The notes: generated from the sequence alone by a model not told the origin. Positions 18,604-27,341 are shown, numbered from the stretch's first letter. The stretch: DNA of 64,000 nt from Candidatus Neomicrothrix sp. UBA2974 (GCA_002348705.1 DEAU01000012.1:700-64699), one strand, 5' to 3'. A program made the numbers and translations.

Positions 18604-19535
18604 CGGTCTAGCGTGACATGGATTCCGGGTTGCCGGGGGGCGATCTTGCGAATCACATCAGTGAGAACTTCGCGGGCTGCTTGCACCGGCATCGATGGAC
18701 TGGTCCGTCGGTTGCTGACTAGGCCCACCGATCTGCGTTTAAGGCCGTTCACGTGAACCATCGACCATTCGCCTTCGGGGTAACCGGATACTGCGCTCGC
18801 CGGGAGGAGGGCAGGGGCATATCCCTGATGAGCTAGTGCGGCGAGCAGCCTTAGGCCGTCAACTTCGGCAGCTGCTTGGAGTTGGCGGCCAGATGAGGCA
18901 AGTTCCTGATCGAGAGCGTCGCGGAACGTGGTGCCCACCGGGGTGAGCATCACCTTGTAGTCGGCCAAGGTGGCGATGTCGATGCTTTCGACGCTGGCCA
19001 GGGTGTGGTCGATGGGCACTACAAGGATCCGCTCCTCGTCGAATAGCTCTTCGGAATTTATGCCTGCATCTAGAACCGGGCTGTTGACTATCGCCATGTC
19101 GAGGTCGCCATTGAGCACGCGCGGGACAAGTGTGGCGGTGGTGGCGTCGACCAAAACAGGTCGTAGGAGCGGGAATCGCTCGTCAAGCTCGCTTAGGAGA
19201 GGGGTGACCAGCCATCGACCTGTCGTGCCGATGCAGCCGATCCGTACTTCGCCGGAGATCTCGTTGCGCATCGATTCGATGTCGCTGGTGATTGCTTGCA
19301 ACTCGGTGCGTATCCGCCGAGCGCGCTCTAGCACGGCTGCACCTTCCGCAGTTGGCTGCATGTTGTGACGGTCGATTAGGGCAACGCCAAGTTCTTTCTC
19401 CAACTTGGCCACGTGGGTCGACACGTTCGATTGCACAGTGTGCAGAGCGCGGGCGGCCGCCGAGAAGCTGTGGTGTTCGGAGACAGCGATGAGGTGGCTG
19501 AGCTGGCGAAGGTCCATCACGTTTAAGGATGCCAT
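18600..19535 (-). CDS. LysR-family transcriptional regulator
   Basis: A 311-residue LysR regulator. The winged helix-turn-helix is at residues 8-65 (MDLRQLSHLIAVSEHHSFSAAARALH, then QSNVSTHVAKLEKELG), followed by the periplasmic-binding-like effector domain (VRIGCIGTTGRWLVTPLL and onward). It is unusual in lying upstream of, and overlapping by four bases, the carboxyltransferase gene it probably controls, rather than being divergent from it. Three CATTGA half-sites around and just upstream of its start (19533, 19555 and, inverted, 19578) suggest autoregulation. The effector is unknown. Confidence 0.93.
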   Translation of the reverse strand: MASLNVMDLRQLSHLIAVSEHHSFSAAARALHTVQSNVSTHVAKLEKELGVALIDRHNMQPTAEGAAVLERARRIRTELQAITSDIESMRNEISGEVRIGCIGTTGRWLVTPLLSELDERFPLLRPVLVDATTATLVPRVLNGDLDMAIVNSPVLDAGINSEELFDEERILVVPIDHTLASVESIDIATLADYKVMLTPVGTTFRDALDQELASSGRQLQAAAEVDGLRLLAALAHQGYAPALLPASAVSGYPEGEWSMVHVNGLKRRSVGLVSNRRTSPSMPVQAAREVLTDVIRKIAPRQPGIHVTLDR

Positions 19536-19583
19536 TGAAAATGTCTATCGACTCCATTGATGGATCGCTTTCGATGGTCAATG
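19533..19583. promoter_or_regulatory. Three CATTGA half-sites at the LysR promoter
   Basis: CATTGA occurs at 19533-19538 and 19555-19560, with the inverted copy TCAATG at 19578-19583. The spacings are 22 and 23 bp, about two helical turns. The first copy overlaps the LysR start codon. This is the arrangement expected for cooperative binding along one face of DNA; binding is inferred. Confidence 0.35.
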
Positions 19584-19667
19584 TCTCATGTTTATGTCTC
19601 TGATTGTGCCTTCAGGCACCGTAGGGTCGGGCCAGACCGCCGACCGACGGAGCCGTAATTACCGAAA

Positions 19668-21158
19668 ATGGCGACCGCACTCTCCCTGCATCTTGGAGTC
19701 ACGTCGGCTCACGCAGCCGTAGCCGTTGACGACCGTATTGACGTGCTGGCTCTGACCGAAAGTGCTGTCGACGTCCCGGCGCCTGACCCGACCGATGGGC
19801 GGGCTCTGGTCAGACTGCTGGTCGAAGCACACGCCCGGTGTCTAGGGGTGCTTGACGTAGTTCCCGACCATCTGATTCTGGTCCGGCCAGACGGCGCTTC
19901 GGCGGTCGACCCGATTCTGATCGAAGCGGCAAGGCGGGCCAAGGTTCCCAGTCCGGTAATCCTCTCGGAGGCCCGTGCGGTGGCTGCCCTTGCTGCACAT
20001 GGTCCAGTCGGTGTGGCCGGCGACCTGATGCCGGCTCTCGGAGGGACTTTCTGGCACCGCAGCGGCGACGCGCCGACTGACCCAAAGCCGATTGTGACCA
20101 GGGCTGATCTGGGTGCGGGAGCGGTTGGGCCAGATCGGCTCCCACCGGCCCCGTCTGTTGTCGCCGTTGGCCCCCGGACCGTATTCGAGGAAGTAGTAGT
20201 TCCGACTAGGCGTCGGAGGGGCCTGCCTACGCCGGTTCTTGCCGTCGTGGCCGTTTTGGTAGTAGGAACCCTCGCCGCACTGCTCCTTTTCGGTAACGAC
20301 GAGCAGCCCATCAGCCCGGTTCCGAGCGCGACAACTACTCCGTTGCCGACAACGACTGTTCCGTCGCCAACCGTTGCACCGACGACCGCCCTACCGACGA
20401 CCGTCATTCCGTCTACGACGGCGGTCCCTTCGACAGCGCCACCAACGACGACTGTCCCCGTTTCCACGACAGAGACCCTCTCCGATACCACCGAGGAAGC
20501 GCCTGATGCCTCATTGTCGGAAGCCGACGAAGATCTAGAAGCGAGTGAGGACTCGGAGGTTTCAAGCCTTGTCGACGAGTCGGCGGATACTTCGACCGTC
20601 GGCTCGTCGACTGTGGTTTCTCCCACGACCGTCGTTCCAAGTCTCGGCCGAGTCACCCTTTCGGGGGTGGGGCTTACGATCGATGCAGCGTCGGCCGAAG
20701 AGGTCCTTGTTGCGTTTGGTGACGCTGCTGGGGGAGTGGTCGACGACTTATCAAGGGCAATGGGTGAAGCTGTGGGTGATAGCGGATGGGGGGCTGACGC
20801 AGCGTGTGAGTCGGCAGAGGTCAGGCGCCTGTTCTGGAGCGGCCTTGAGGTCGTGTTGGTTCGCGATGGACCGGAGGCTGAAGGTCAACTTGCCCAGTGG
20901 CACTTGTCTGGGCGCGATTCAACCGAGACTTCTCTATGGACTCTGGAACGCATCGGCATTGGCTCGACGGTTGCCGACCTGCGCGCAGCCCATCCGGCGG
21001 TGTCGCTGGACCAACCAGATGAGCGCGATCCGGCCGGCCGGTTTGATAGCGAGCCTGTGCTTGGTGACGGCATTCGCGGAGCAGTGCATCGCATCTCCGA
21101 TTCGGGGCGAGTGCTTCTGATGTGGGCCGGAGAGGCCTGTCAAAGGTGGACCGACTGA
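19668..21158 (+). CDS. Single-pass membrane protein, Hsp70-like N-terminal remnant and Thr/Pro-rich linker
   Basis: A 496-residue protein of unknown function with three visible parts. Residues 1-115 (LSLHLGVTSAHAAVAV, then PDHLILVRPDGAS and VILSEARAVAALAAHG) resemble the first lobe of the Hsp70/actin ATPase fold but lack the full phosphate loops. Residues 188-208 form one membrane helix preceded by RRRR, so the N-terminus is cytoplasmic. Residues 215-330 are a low-complexity Thr/Pro/Ser then acidic stretch, and 330-496 a compact extracytoplasmic domain containing two cysteines. This suggests signalling or envelope anchoring, which is inference. It is divergent from the LysR gene. Confidence 0.75.
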   Translation: MATALSLHLGVTSAHAAVAVDDRIDVLALTESAVDVPAPDPTDGRALVRLLVEAHARCLGVLDVVPDHLILVRPDGASAVDPILIEAARRAKVPSPVILSEARAVAALAAHGPVGVAGDLMPALGGTFWHRSGDAPTDPKPIVTRADLGAGAVGPDRLPPAPSVVAVGPRTVFEEVVVPTRRRRGLPTPVLAVVAVLVVGTLAALLLFGNDEQPISPVPSATTTPLPTTTVPSPTVAPTTALPTTVIPSTTAVPSTAPPTTTVPVSTTETLSDTTEEAPDASLSEADEDLEASEDSEVSSLVDESADTSTVGSSTVVSPTTVVPSLGRVTLSGVGLTIDAASAEEVLVAFGDAAGGVVDDLSRAMGEAVGDSGWGADAACESAEVRRLFWSGLEVVLVRDGPEAEGQLAQWHLSGRDSTETSLWTLERIGIGSTVADLRAAHPAVSLDQPDERDPAGRFDSEPVLGDGIRGAVHRISDSGRVLLMWAGEACQRWTD

Positions 21159-21164
21159 TTCAGC

Positions 21165-22070
21165 TCAGTTGAGTTGGGTGACTTCGGCTAAGGCGGACGT
21201 TAGGGCTGGAACGAAGAGGTCGGGTCGGGCCAGACAGGCGGCATGATCGGCGTGTACCTCGTGCAAGGTGGCTGCTGGAAGTTGTTCGGCCAGAGCGATC
21301 TGACGGTCGGTGTGTACGACGTCGTCAAACAGACAGGCCACAACAGCGTGGGGTACGTCAACCGATTGCAACAGTTCCCGGCCATCGAAACGACCTAGGT
21401 CGACTCCAGTAGAGAGAACGCTGGAAAGGATCCCAGCTCGAATCTCTCGCCAGGCCCACCGGTCGAGATCGGGATTGGACAGGCCGGAAGCCGATCCAGC
21501 CCGTCGGTCGCCAAACCACCGAGCCAATCGCCAGGCTGCGCTACTAGCGCCGACAGCCTCCATGAGACGGGCCGGTCGGATCCCTTGCTCAATTGAGCGA
21601 AAGTCCCTCCGGTCGTCAGCGGTAACTGCAAAGGCCGCGGCCGTGGCGCACAAAACCAGTCCGTCGACTACTGAGGGGTGCCTTCGCCACAAAGCTTGGG
21701 CTACCGCACCGCCCATCGAATACCCAACTACCACGGCGCTTTCGATGTTGAGTGCAGTTGCCACGGCAGCAGCGTCATCGGCAAGGTCGTCGATTCCTGC
21801 GTCCCGACCGGTTCGAAGGCCTCGCTGCCCATGGCCCCGCTGGTCCCAGGTCACAACCCGGTGTCGTTTGGTCAGAGGTCCGTAGGCCGTGCACCAGTTC
21901 AGGTCTGCGCTAGCGGTCCATCCGTGGAGGAGTAGAACGGGGGGCAGGTTTCCGTCGGTTCCGGAATCACGGACCTCGAGCGGACCAAGCCCCGGGAGTT
22001 CGATGGTGCGACGGGGCGGTCCATCGAACTGTGGTACCCGACCCGCTAGGAGGTTGGGTTCCACAGTCAT
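21165..22070 (-). CDS. Alpha/beta hydrolase
   Basis: A 301-residue alpha/beta-hydrolase. The oxyanion region is VLLLHGWTASADLNW, the nucleophile elbow GYSMGG places Ser at residue 118, and the C-terminal HADHAACLARPD supplies the histidine. The acid member is probably within VACLFDDVVH. The cap domain is typical of esterases and lactonases of the family; substrate is unknown. Its start overlaps the greA stop by four bases (ATGA), so it is translated from the greA transcript. Confidence 0.9.
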   Translation of the reverse strand: MTVEPNLLAGRVPQFDGPPRRTIELPGLGPLEVRDSGTDGNLPPVLLLHGWTASADLNWCTAYGPLTKRHRVVTWDQRGHGQRGLRTGRDAGIDDLADDAAAVATALNIESAVVVGYSMGGAVAQALWRRHPSVVDGLVLCATAAAFAVTADDRRDFRSIEQGIRPARLMEAVGASSAAWRLARWFGDRRAGSASGLSNPDLDRWAWREIRAGILSSVLSTGVDLGRFDGRELLQSVDVPHAVVACLFDDVVHTDRQIALAEQLPAATLHEVHADHAACLARPDLFVPALTSALAEVTQLN

Positions 22071-22540
22071 CGCTCGATGGCTACGACCTTGGCAGCCAGA
22101 GTTCCTCCTGGCGCCTCGAACGACACGGAGTCGCCTACCGAAGTACCAAGCAGTGCTTCGCCGAGCGGGGAACCGGGGGAAACCACAAGAACATCATCGC
22201 GGTGCTCCTCGATCGAGCCAACCAACATCCGCTCTGGTTCGTCATCGCCCTCATAGATCACCGATACCACCATGCCGGTCGCCACCACGTTGGGATCGCC
22301 ATCCGGCACCGCAACGATCTCAGCCTTCTCAAGGATGCTCCCAAGGTGGAGAATCCGTCCTTCCATCTTTCCCTGCTCCTCCTTCGCAGCGTGGTAGTCG
22401 CCGTTCTCCGAGAGATCGCCAAGTTCGCGGGCAGCCTCGATCTTCCTAGCGATTTCGATCCGACCACGAGTAGTGAGGTCTTCAAACTCGGCGGCGAGCC
22501 GGTCATAGGCCTCCTGGGAAAGTTGCTGTGCCTCGGGCAT
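22067..22540 (-). CDS. greA: Transcription elongation factor GreA
   Basis: GreA rescues backtracked RNA polymerase by stimulating transcript cleavage. The 157-residue protein has the N-terminal coiled coil with LSQEAYDRLAAEFEDL and the signature IEAARELGDLSENGDYHAAKEEQG containing the acidic tip, and the C-terminal FKBP-like domain ending SPLGEALLGTSVGDSVSFEAPGG. It is upstream of and overlaps an alpha/beta hydrolase gene. Its promoter region lies back to back with the attenuator of the leuB operon. Confidence 0.96.
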   Translation of the reverse strand: MPEAQQLSQEAYDRLAAEFEDLTTRGRIEIARKIEAARELGDLSENGDYHAAKEEQGKMEGRILHLGSILEKAEIVAVPDGDPNVVATGMVVSVIYEGDDEPERMLVGSIEEHRDDVLVVSPGSPLGEALLGTSVGDSVSFEAPGGTLAAKVVAIER

Positions 22541-22602
22541 CCCCAGAGGGTAGTCAGCGACTTGGCGTCTCCGGACGGTTGCGATATTGGACGGGTAACC
22601 GT

Positions 22603-22633
22603 TTGACCGGCTGCGATCGGCACGCGTTAGACT
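22603..22633 (+). promoter_or_regulatory. Promoter of the leuB leader
   Basis: A -35-like TTGACC (22603-22608) and a -10-like TAGACT (22628-22633) are separated by 19 bp. Seven bases follow before the GTG at 22641, so transcription would begin at or next to that codon, making the leader peptide mRNA leaderless as is common in actinobacteria. Confidence 0.6.
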
Positions 22634-22640
22634 CGTCTTT

Positions 22641-22676
22641 GTGAACTATCAGTACCGGGTGATCATTATTCGCTAG
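22641..22676 (+). CDS. Branched-chain amino acid leader peptide
   Basis: A short open frame starting GTG encodes an 11-residue peptide, M-N-Y-Q-Y-R-V-I-I-I-R, ending at TAG 22674-22676. Four consecutive branched-chain codons (Val, Ile, Ile, Ile) stand just before the stop. It has no ribosome-binding site but sits seven bases after a -10-like TAGACT, consistent with leaderless translation. It lies ahead of a terminator hairpin and the leuB-ilvE-cimA operon. Ribosome stalling at these codons under valine or isoleucine shortage would control read-through, as in known ilv/leu leaders. This is inference from layout; the peptide itself is read directly. Confidence 0.7.
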   Translation: MNYQYRVIIIR

Positions 22677-22698
22677 CGCACATCGACCCGGTGTGCGC
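22654..22698 (+). promoter_or_regulatory. Alternative leader RNA pairings upstream of leuB
   Basis: Two mutually exclusive pairings are visible. ACCGGGT (22654-22660, within the leader codons) can pair with ACCCGGT (22686-22692). GCGCACA (22676-22682) can pair with TGTGCGC (22692-22698). A ribosome stalled on the Val-Ile-Ile-Ile codons would cover the first segment and favour the second pairing. This fits classical attenuation, although which form is the antiterminator needs folding analysis. Confidence 0.55.
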
Positions 22699-22702
22699 CC
22701 GA

Positions 22703-22728
22703 CCGTCCACCTCGGTGGGCGGTTTTTT
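22703..22728 (+). terminator. Attenuator terminator before leuB
   Basis: CCGTCCAC (22703-22710) pairs with GTGGGCGG (22715-22722) across a CTCG loop, with one G-U pair, and is followed directly by six T residues (22723-22728). This is a textbook intrinsic terminator placed 39 bp before the leuB start, in an attenuation layout. Confidence 0.8.
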
Positions 22729-22766
22729 CATTTCCGACCGCCTTTCCCAATCGCAGGAGCCCAATC

Positions 22767-23747
22767 ATGGCGCATCGCATCGGCATCATCGGGGGCGATG
22801 GCATCGGCCCGGAGGTCATTGCTGAAGGCTTGAAGGTCATCAAGAGTGCCGGCGTGGATCTCGATACGGTCGATTATGACCTCGGAGGAGGCCGCTACGG
22901 ACGGGATGGCACAGTTCTTCCCGACTCAGTGCTGGACGAGTGGCGGGAACTGGACGCCCTTTACCTAGGAGCGGTGGGTGCGCCCGAGGTACCGCCGGGT
23001 CTGATCGAGCGGGGTTTACTTCTGAAGATGCGCTTTGCCCTCGACCTCTACGTCAATCTGCGCCCATTCGTCTATCCATCTGCCAGCATTGATTTCGCGG
23101 TGGTGCGAGAGAACACGGAGGGCACATACGCGGGCGAGGGCGGCTTTCTAAGGAATGGCACGCCGCATGAGGTTGCCACTCAAGGTTCCGTCAATACTAG
23201 ATATGGCGTTGAGCGGGCCATCCGCTACTCGTTTGATCTGGCTATGCAACGACGTCGCCACCTCACACTGGTTCACAAGACCAACGTGCTGACCTTCTCA
23301 GGAGACCTTTGGGAGCGAACGTTCGATGAGGTTTCCGCTGAATACCCGGAGGTTGAGACGTCCTACAACCACGTCGACGCAGCCTGTATCTACTTCGTGC
23401 AGTCACCCGAGCAATACGACGTCATTGTCACTGACAATCTATTCGGCGACATCCTCACCGACCTAGGTGGTGCCGTGTCGGGGGGGATTGGCTTGGCCTC
23501 GTCGGCCAACCTCAACCCCGATCGCACCGGACCATCGATGTTTGAGCCGGTCCATGGTTCGGCGCCCGACATCGCTGGACAGGGCGTCGCCAACCCTAAG
23601 GCGGCCATCCTGTCCGGCGCCATGATGCTGGACTTCCTTGGAGAGTCTGCCGCAGCACAGCGAATTGAGAGGGCCTGTGCCGACCCGGTGACCGACGTCA
23701 AGGGGACGGTGGCAATTGGTGACGCCGTTGCCCAATTGGTCGCCTGA
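22767..23747 (+). CDS. leuB: 3-isopropylmalate dehydrogenase
   Basis: Third step of leucine synthesis: oxidation and decarboxylation of 3-isopropylmalate. With citramalate synthase it also serves isoleucine synthesis through citramalate. The 326-residue protein closely follows actinobacterial Leu[61 protein letters not shown], and the metal-binding [18 protein letters not shown], then [18 protein letters not shown]. Isocitrate or other beta-decarboxylating dehydrogenase activity is less likely. The gene is the first of an operon preceded by an attenuator; 92 bp separates it from ilvE. Confidence 0.93.
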   Translation: MAHRIGIIGGDGIGPEVIAEGLKVIKSAGVDLDTVDYDLGGGRYGRDGTVLPDSVLDEWRELDALYLGAVGAPEVPPGLIERGLLLKMRFALDLYVNLRPFVYPSASIDFAVVRENTEGTYAGEGGFLRNGTPHEVATQGSVNTRYGVERAIRYSFDLAMQRRRHLTLVHKTNVLTFSGDLWERTFDEVSAEYPEVETSYNHVDAACIYFVQSPEQYDVIVTDNLFGDILTDLGGAVSGGIGLASSANLNPDRTGPSMFEPVHGSAPDIAGQGVANPKAAILSGAMMLDFLGESAAAQRIERACADPVTDVKGTVAIGDAVAQLVA

Positions 23748-23839
23748 CCTAGGGGTCTGCCTGAGGACTGCTCCCACCTGTCGACATGTCCGAACGAAAA
23801 ATCAACTGGCAAGTTCGAGAGAAATAGCGAGGAATTGAG

Positions 23840-24757
23840 ATGCCGATCGAGAAGTCGTCCAAGATATGGATGAACGGCGAACTGGTGGACTGGGACGATG
23901 CCAAGGTCCACGTGCTTACCCACACCCTTCATTACGGAAACGGCGTTTTCGAGGGCATCCGCGCCTATGAGACAGAGCGCGGCCCTGCCGTATTCCGCCT
24001 TCGGGAACACATCGAGCGCCTATTCCGGTCGGCCAAGATTCTCTTTCTCGAGATTCCTTATACCGTCGACGATCTGGTAGCGGCCACCCTCGAGACTGTG
24101 CGGGCTAATGGCCACCGTTCGTGCTATATCCGTCCACTTGTCTACCTTGGCTACGGCGAGATGGGCCTCAATCCCCTGGCGTGCACCGTGGACGTCTCCA
24201 TCGCCACCTGGCCATGGGGCACCTATCTCGGTGAAGAAGGTCTGGCCAAAGGTGTCGACATGATGATCTCGTCTTGGCAGCGCCACGACCCGAACGCGAT
24301 GCCGCCGGCAGCTAAGGGGTGCGGGCACTACATCAACTCGCAGATGGCAAAGGTGCAGGCCGTCAAGTCGGGTTATGACGAGGCGATTCTTCTGTCACCG
24401 CAGGGATACGTCTCAGAGTGCACGGGCGAAAATCTGTTTGTGGTCCGGGAGGGGACAGTTGTCACCCCTCCGACCAGTGCAGGTGCGCTTGAGGGGATCA
24501 CTCAGGATGCTGTTCGCCGTATTGCCGGTGACTTAGGTATTTCCTACGAACAGGGCAACATCCTGCGCAGCGACCTCTACACGGCTGACGAGGCCTTCCT
24601 TTCGGGGACGGCAGCAGAGGTGGTGCCGATTCGTTCAGTGGATGACCGGGTCATCGGCGACCCCGGTCCTGTCACTCGTCAGATCCAAGAGGTCTTCTTT
24701 GCGGCTGTTCGCGGCGAGCGTCCCGAATATGCAGACTGGAACGAACATGTCGACTGA
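23840..24757 (+). CDS. ilvE: Branched-chain amino acid aminotransferase
   Basis: PLP-dependent transaminase for the last step of valine, leucine and isoleucine synthesis. The 305-residue class IV enzyme has THTLHYGNGVFEGIRAY, RLREHIERLFRSAKIL, YIRPLVYLGYGEMGLNP, and the PLP lysine in PPAAKGCGHYINSQMAKVQA at residue 159. C-terminal ECTGENLFVVREGTVVTPP and SGTAAEVVPIRSVDDR are typical of the family. It follows leuB and overlaps the start of the citramalate synthase gene by 11 bp if the latter starts at ATG 24747. Confidence 0.95.
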   Translation: MPIEKSSKIWMNGELVDWDDAKVHVLTHTLHYGNGVFEGIRAYETERGPAVFRLREHIERLFRSAKILFLEIPYTVDDLVAATLETVRANGHRSCYIRPLVYLGYGEMGLNPLACTVDVSIATWPWGTYLGEEGLAKGVDMMISSWQRHDPNAMPPAAKGCGHYINSQMAKVQAVKSGYDEAILLSPQGYVSECTGENLFVVREGTVVTPPTSAGALEGITQDAVRRIAGDLGISYEQGNILRSDLYTADEAFLSGTAAEVVPIRSVDDRVIGDPGPVTRQIQEVFFAAVRGERPEYADWNEHVD

Positions 24758-26363
24758 TAGGCCTCCAATGCCCAAGGCAGTGGAGATCTATGACACCACG
24801 CTGCGTGATGGCGCCCAATTGGAGGGCATCTCACTCACCGTCGACGACAAGTTGAGGATTGCCGAGCAACTCGACCGACTGGGTGTGCACTACATCGAGG
24901 GCGGTTGGCCGGGCGCCAATCCGAAGGACGTCGAGTTCTTTGAGCGGGCGAAGGTCGAACTGGACTTGCAGAGATCGAAACTGGTCGCCTTCGGTTCGAC
25001 ACGTCGGGTCGGAGGTGACGCGTCCGCCGATCCCACGCTGGCCAACCTGCTTGAGGCAGGAACCGACATGGTTTGCATCGTCGGCAAGGCATCGGCGTAT
25101 CACGTGACTGAGGCACTTCGGACCACTCTTGAGGAGGGCGTAGCCATGGTGTCCGACTCGGTTCGCTACCTGAAGGCTGAGGGCCGAACTGTCTTCTTTG
25201 ATGCTGAACACTTCTTTGATGGCTATCGCGACGATCCTGAGTTCTCATTGCACGTACTGCAAGGGGCAGCAGCAGCTGGCGCCGACTGTCTGGTGTTGTG
25301 TGACACCAACGGCGGTTCGCTGCCCGGCCAGGTCGAATCAACGGTCCGCGAAGTGGTCTCATTTGTGGATTGCCCAGTAGGTGTGCATCTGCATAACGAC
25401 ACAGGCTGCGGGGTGGCTAACGCCCTGGCCGGTGTGACCGCTGGAGCCACGCAGGTCCAAGGCACTATCAACGGCTACGGCGAGAGGGTCGGAAACTGCG
25501 ACTTGGTGCCGATCATCGCCAATCTGACTCTGAAGATGGGCATCGAGACCATCTCGGAAGGCCGGTTGGCAGAACTCACCCCTGTGGCTCACCACATAGC
25601 TGAATTGGTTAACTTCTCCGCTGACCCGCAGCAGCCGTATGTTGGATCGACGGCCTTCGCCCACAAGGCCGGGCTCCACACAAGCGCCATTGCCCGCCGA
25701 CGCGATGCCTACGAGCACGTCGACCCGGAGTTGGTCGGTAACGGAACCCGATTTCTGGTCTCGGAAATGTCGGGCCGCTCCACCATCGAGCTGAAGGCCG
25801 AGCAACTGGGATTGGAGTTGGACGGTCAGGTTCTAAGCGACGTGGTCGAAACCCTGAAACAGTTGGAATATGCCGGTTACCACTTCGAAGCGGCCGACGC
25901 GTCTCTCGAACTACTCATGCGGGCGGCCTCTGGTTGGGTTCAGGACTTCTTCGAGTTGGAGTCATTCTCGGTCAACGTCGGCCATCGATCGGGAAGCGGA
26001 AGTAGGGCGTGGAACGAAGTTGCTGTCGACGTCGAGACCGAGGCCACAGTCAAGGTGCATGTGGCCGGCGCACGGGTGGTCACCACCGGTGAGGGCAACG
26101 GCCCAGTCAACGCTCTCGATGCCGCTCTGCGAAAGGCTCTCGACGCTCGCTACCCGCAGTTGGAGCGCTTGCACCTAACCGACTTCAAAGTCCGGGTGCT
26201 TGAGACCCGTCAGGGAACCGGCGCCGTTACCCGGGTTCTGATCGACACCACCAACGGCGAGCAGACTTGGACGACCATCGGAGTATCGGAGAACATCATC
26301 GAGGCTTCCTGGCAGGCCTTGGTGGACTCGTTGGTCTACGGACTACTCCACACCGGTACCTAA
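24747..26363 (+). CDS. cimA: Citramalate synthase
   Basis: Condenses pyruvate and acetyl-CoA to (R)-citramalate, a threonine-independent route to isoleucine. At 538 residues it fits CimA. The HMGL-like domain begins VEIYDTTLRDGAQLEGISLTVDDKL, with EGGWPGANPKDVEFF, FFDAEHFFDGY and DTNGGSLPGQ, HLHNDTGCGVANAL supplying metal and catalytic residues, and the regulatory LeuA-dimer domain lies at the C-terminus (GPVNALDAALRKAL, VRVLETRQGTGAVTRVLIDT). ATG 24768 is an alternative start. A close homocitrate or isopropylmalate synthase is less likely, since the DTTLRDGAQ form and EHFFDGY favour CimA. Confidence 0.93.
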   Translation: MSTDRPPMPKAVEIYDTTLRDGAQLEGISLTVDDKLRIAEQLDRLGVHYIEGGWPGANPKDVEFFERAKVELDLQRSKLVAFGSTRRVGGDASADPTLANLLEAGTDMVCIVGKASAYHVTEALRTTLEEGVAMVSDSVRYLKAEGRTVFFDAEHFFDGYRDDPEFSLHVLQGAAAAGADCLVLCDTNGGSLPGQVESTVREVVSFVDCPVGVHLHNDTGCGVANALAGVTAGATQVQGTINGYGERVGNCDLVPIIANLTLKMGIETISEGRLAELTPVAHHIAELVNFSADPQQPYVGSTAFAHKAGLHTSAIARRRDAYEHVDPELVGNGTRFLVSEMSGRSTIELKAEQLGLELDGQVLSDVVETLKQLEYAGYHFEAADASLELLMRAASGWVQDFFELESFSVNVGHRSGSGSRAWNEVAVDVETEATVKVHVAGARVVTTGEGNGPVNALDAALRKALDARYPQLERLHLTDFKVRVLETRQGTGAVTRVLIDTTNGEQTWTTIGVSENIIEASWQALVDSLVYGLLHTGT

Positions 26364-26382
26364 TCCGATTCGGCGAAACAAC

Positions 26383-27045
26383 GTGTCCGCCCTTCGTCGC
26401 GTCCTGCTGGCCGAGTTCCTTGGCACCCTCCTTTTGCTGGTGGGTGTAATCGGTTCTGGGATCATGGCGGTTCGACTCAGCCCGACTGACGTCGGGCTGC
26501 AGCTCTTGCAGAACGCGGCGGCTACGGCTGGTGTCTTGGTGGCAGCCATCTCGATCTTTGGAACCCTCTCGGCTGACTTCAACCCCGCAGTCACCGTAGG
26601 GGCTTGGCTTCTTGGCCACCGTCGGGGCCGAGAGGTCCCGGGCATGATTGCTGCACAGGTGGCCGGAGCTATTGCCGGCACCGTTTTGGCCAATGTCATG
26701 TTTGACCTGGACGTCGTGACCTGGTCTACGAGGGAGCGTTCTGGCGGGGGTCTCTGGCTGGCTGAGGTCGTGGCAACCACGGGACTACTACTTGTCGTAT
26801 TCGCCTTGATCCGGACTCGACGGAATACCCACCTGCCCTATGTGATTGGGGCGTACATTGGCGGCGCCTACTACTTCACCTCGTCGACCAGTTTTGCCAA
26901 TCCGGCGGTCACCATCGGTCGGATGTTCAGCGACACATTTGCCGGGATTAAACCAGCCGATGCCCCGACGTTCATTCTGATGCAGTTTTTGGGTGTTGCC
27001 GCGACCGTTTTCCTTATCCGGGTGCTATTTCCACCAGAAAACTGA
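26383..27045 (+). CDS. Aquaporin family (MIP) channel
   Basis: A membrane channel for water or small neutral solutes. The 220-residue protein has six predicted membrane helices and both half-helix signatures, FNPAVT and FANPAVT, at the expected positions. The start is GTG 26383, 20 bp after cimA, so it may be read from the same transcript. The selectivity residues cannot be assigned safely; some related actinobacterial proteins carry arsenite, but no arsenic gene is adjacent. Confidence 0.92.
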   Translation: MSALRRVLLAEFLGTLLLLVGVIGSGIMAVRLSPTDVGLQLLQNAAATAGVLVAAISIFGTLSADFNPAVTVGAWLLGHRRGREVPGMIAAQVAGAIAGTVLANVMFDLDVVTWSTRERSGGGLWLAEVVATTGLLLVVFALIRTRRNTHLPYVIGAYIGGAYYFTSSTSFANPAVTIGRMFSDTFAGIKPADAPTFILMQFLGVAATVFLIRVLFPPEN

Positions 27046-27219
27046 GCATTTCAGTTCGGCTTCTAGTCCTCTGCCCCGTATAGAGCCAACGAACGGCCAA
27101 TAGTTGTTCTCAGGCTCTGTTAGATGTCCTTTAGGAAATGTCTCTCGTGTCGATTGCCAGATTGGGGTGATTATCGGCAGATTCGACAGAGCGGGCCCTT
27201 TGGCTGTCCCCGATAGCCC

Positions 27220-27300
27220 AAAAAACGGGCGGTCCCCACGTTTCCGGGGTGACCGCTCTACCCAGTTGACAGGATTGAAACTGTCAGGACACGTCCGTCC
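27220..27300 (-). ncRNA. Candidate structured small RNA with terminator, minus strand
   Basis: Between the aquaporin and the EamA gene three hairpins stand in a row. Read on the minus strand they are a GGAC/GTCC stem (27287-27300), TGACAG/CTGTCA (27267-27286) and a longer stem with GCGGTC/GACCGC arms (27229-27256, with a one-base bulge), followed by six U residues (complement of 27220-27225). This last hairpin reads as an intrinsic terminator on the minus strand, but no minus-strand protein gene lies upstream. A small RNA is a reasonable explanation; promoter evidence is weak. It could instead be an unused or bidirectional terminator. Confidence 0.3.
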
Positions 27301-27341
27301 AGCGGGATTCGAGTTAGGTGTGGCGCCGGTAGCGTGCGCCG

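Noticed and set aside
19709..20656. Long minus-strand open frame opposite the Thr/Pro-rich membrane protein
   Set aside because: Its Thr/Ser-rich composition arises from the repeated codons of the real gene on the plus strand.
27300..27320. A tRNA-like T-arm (ATTCGAGTT) near the EamA gene
   Set aside because: No acceptor or anticodon stem can be paired around it.
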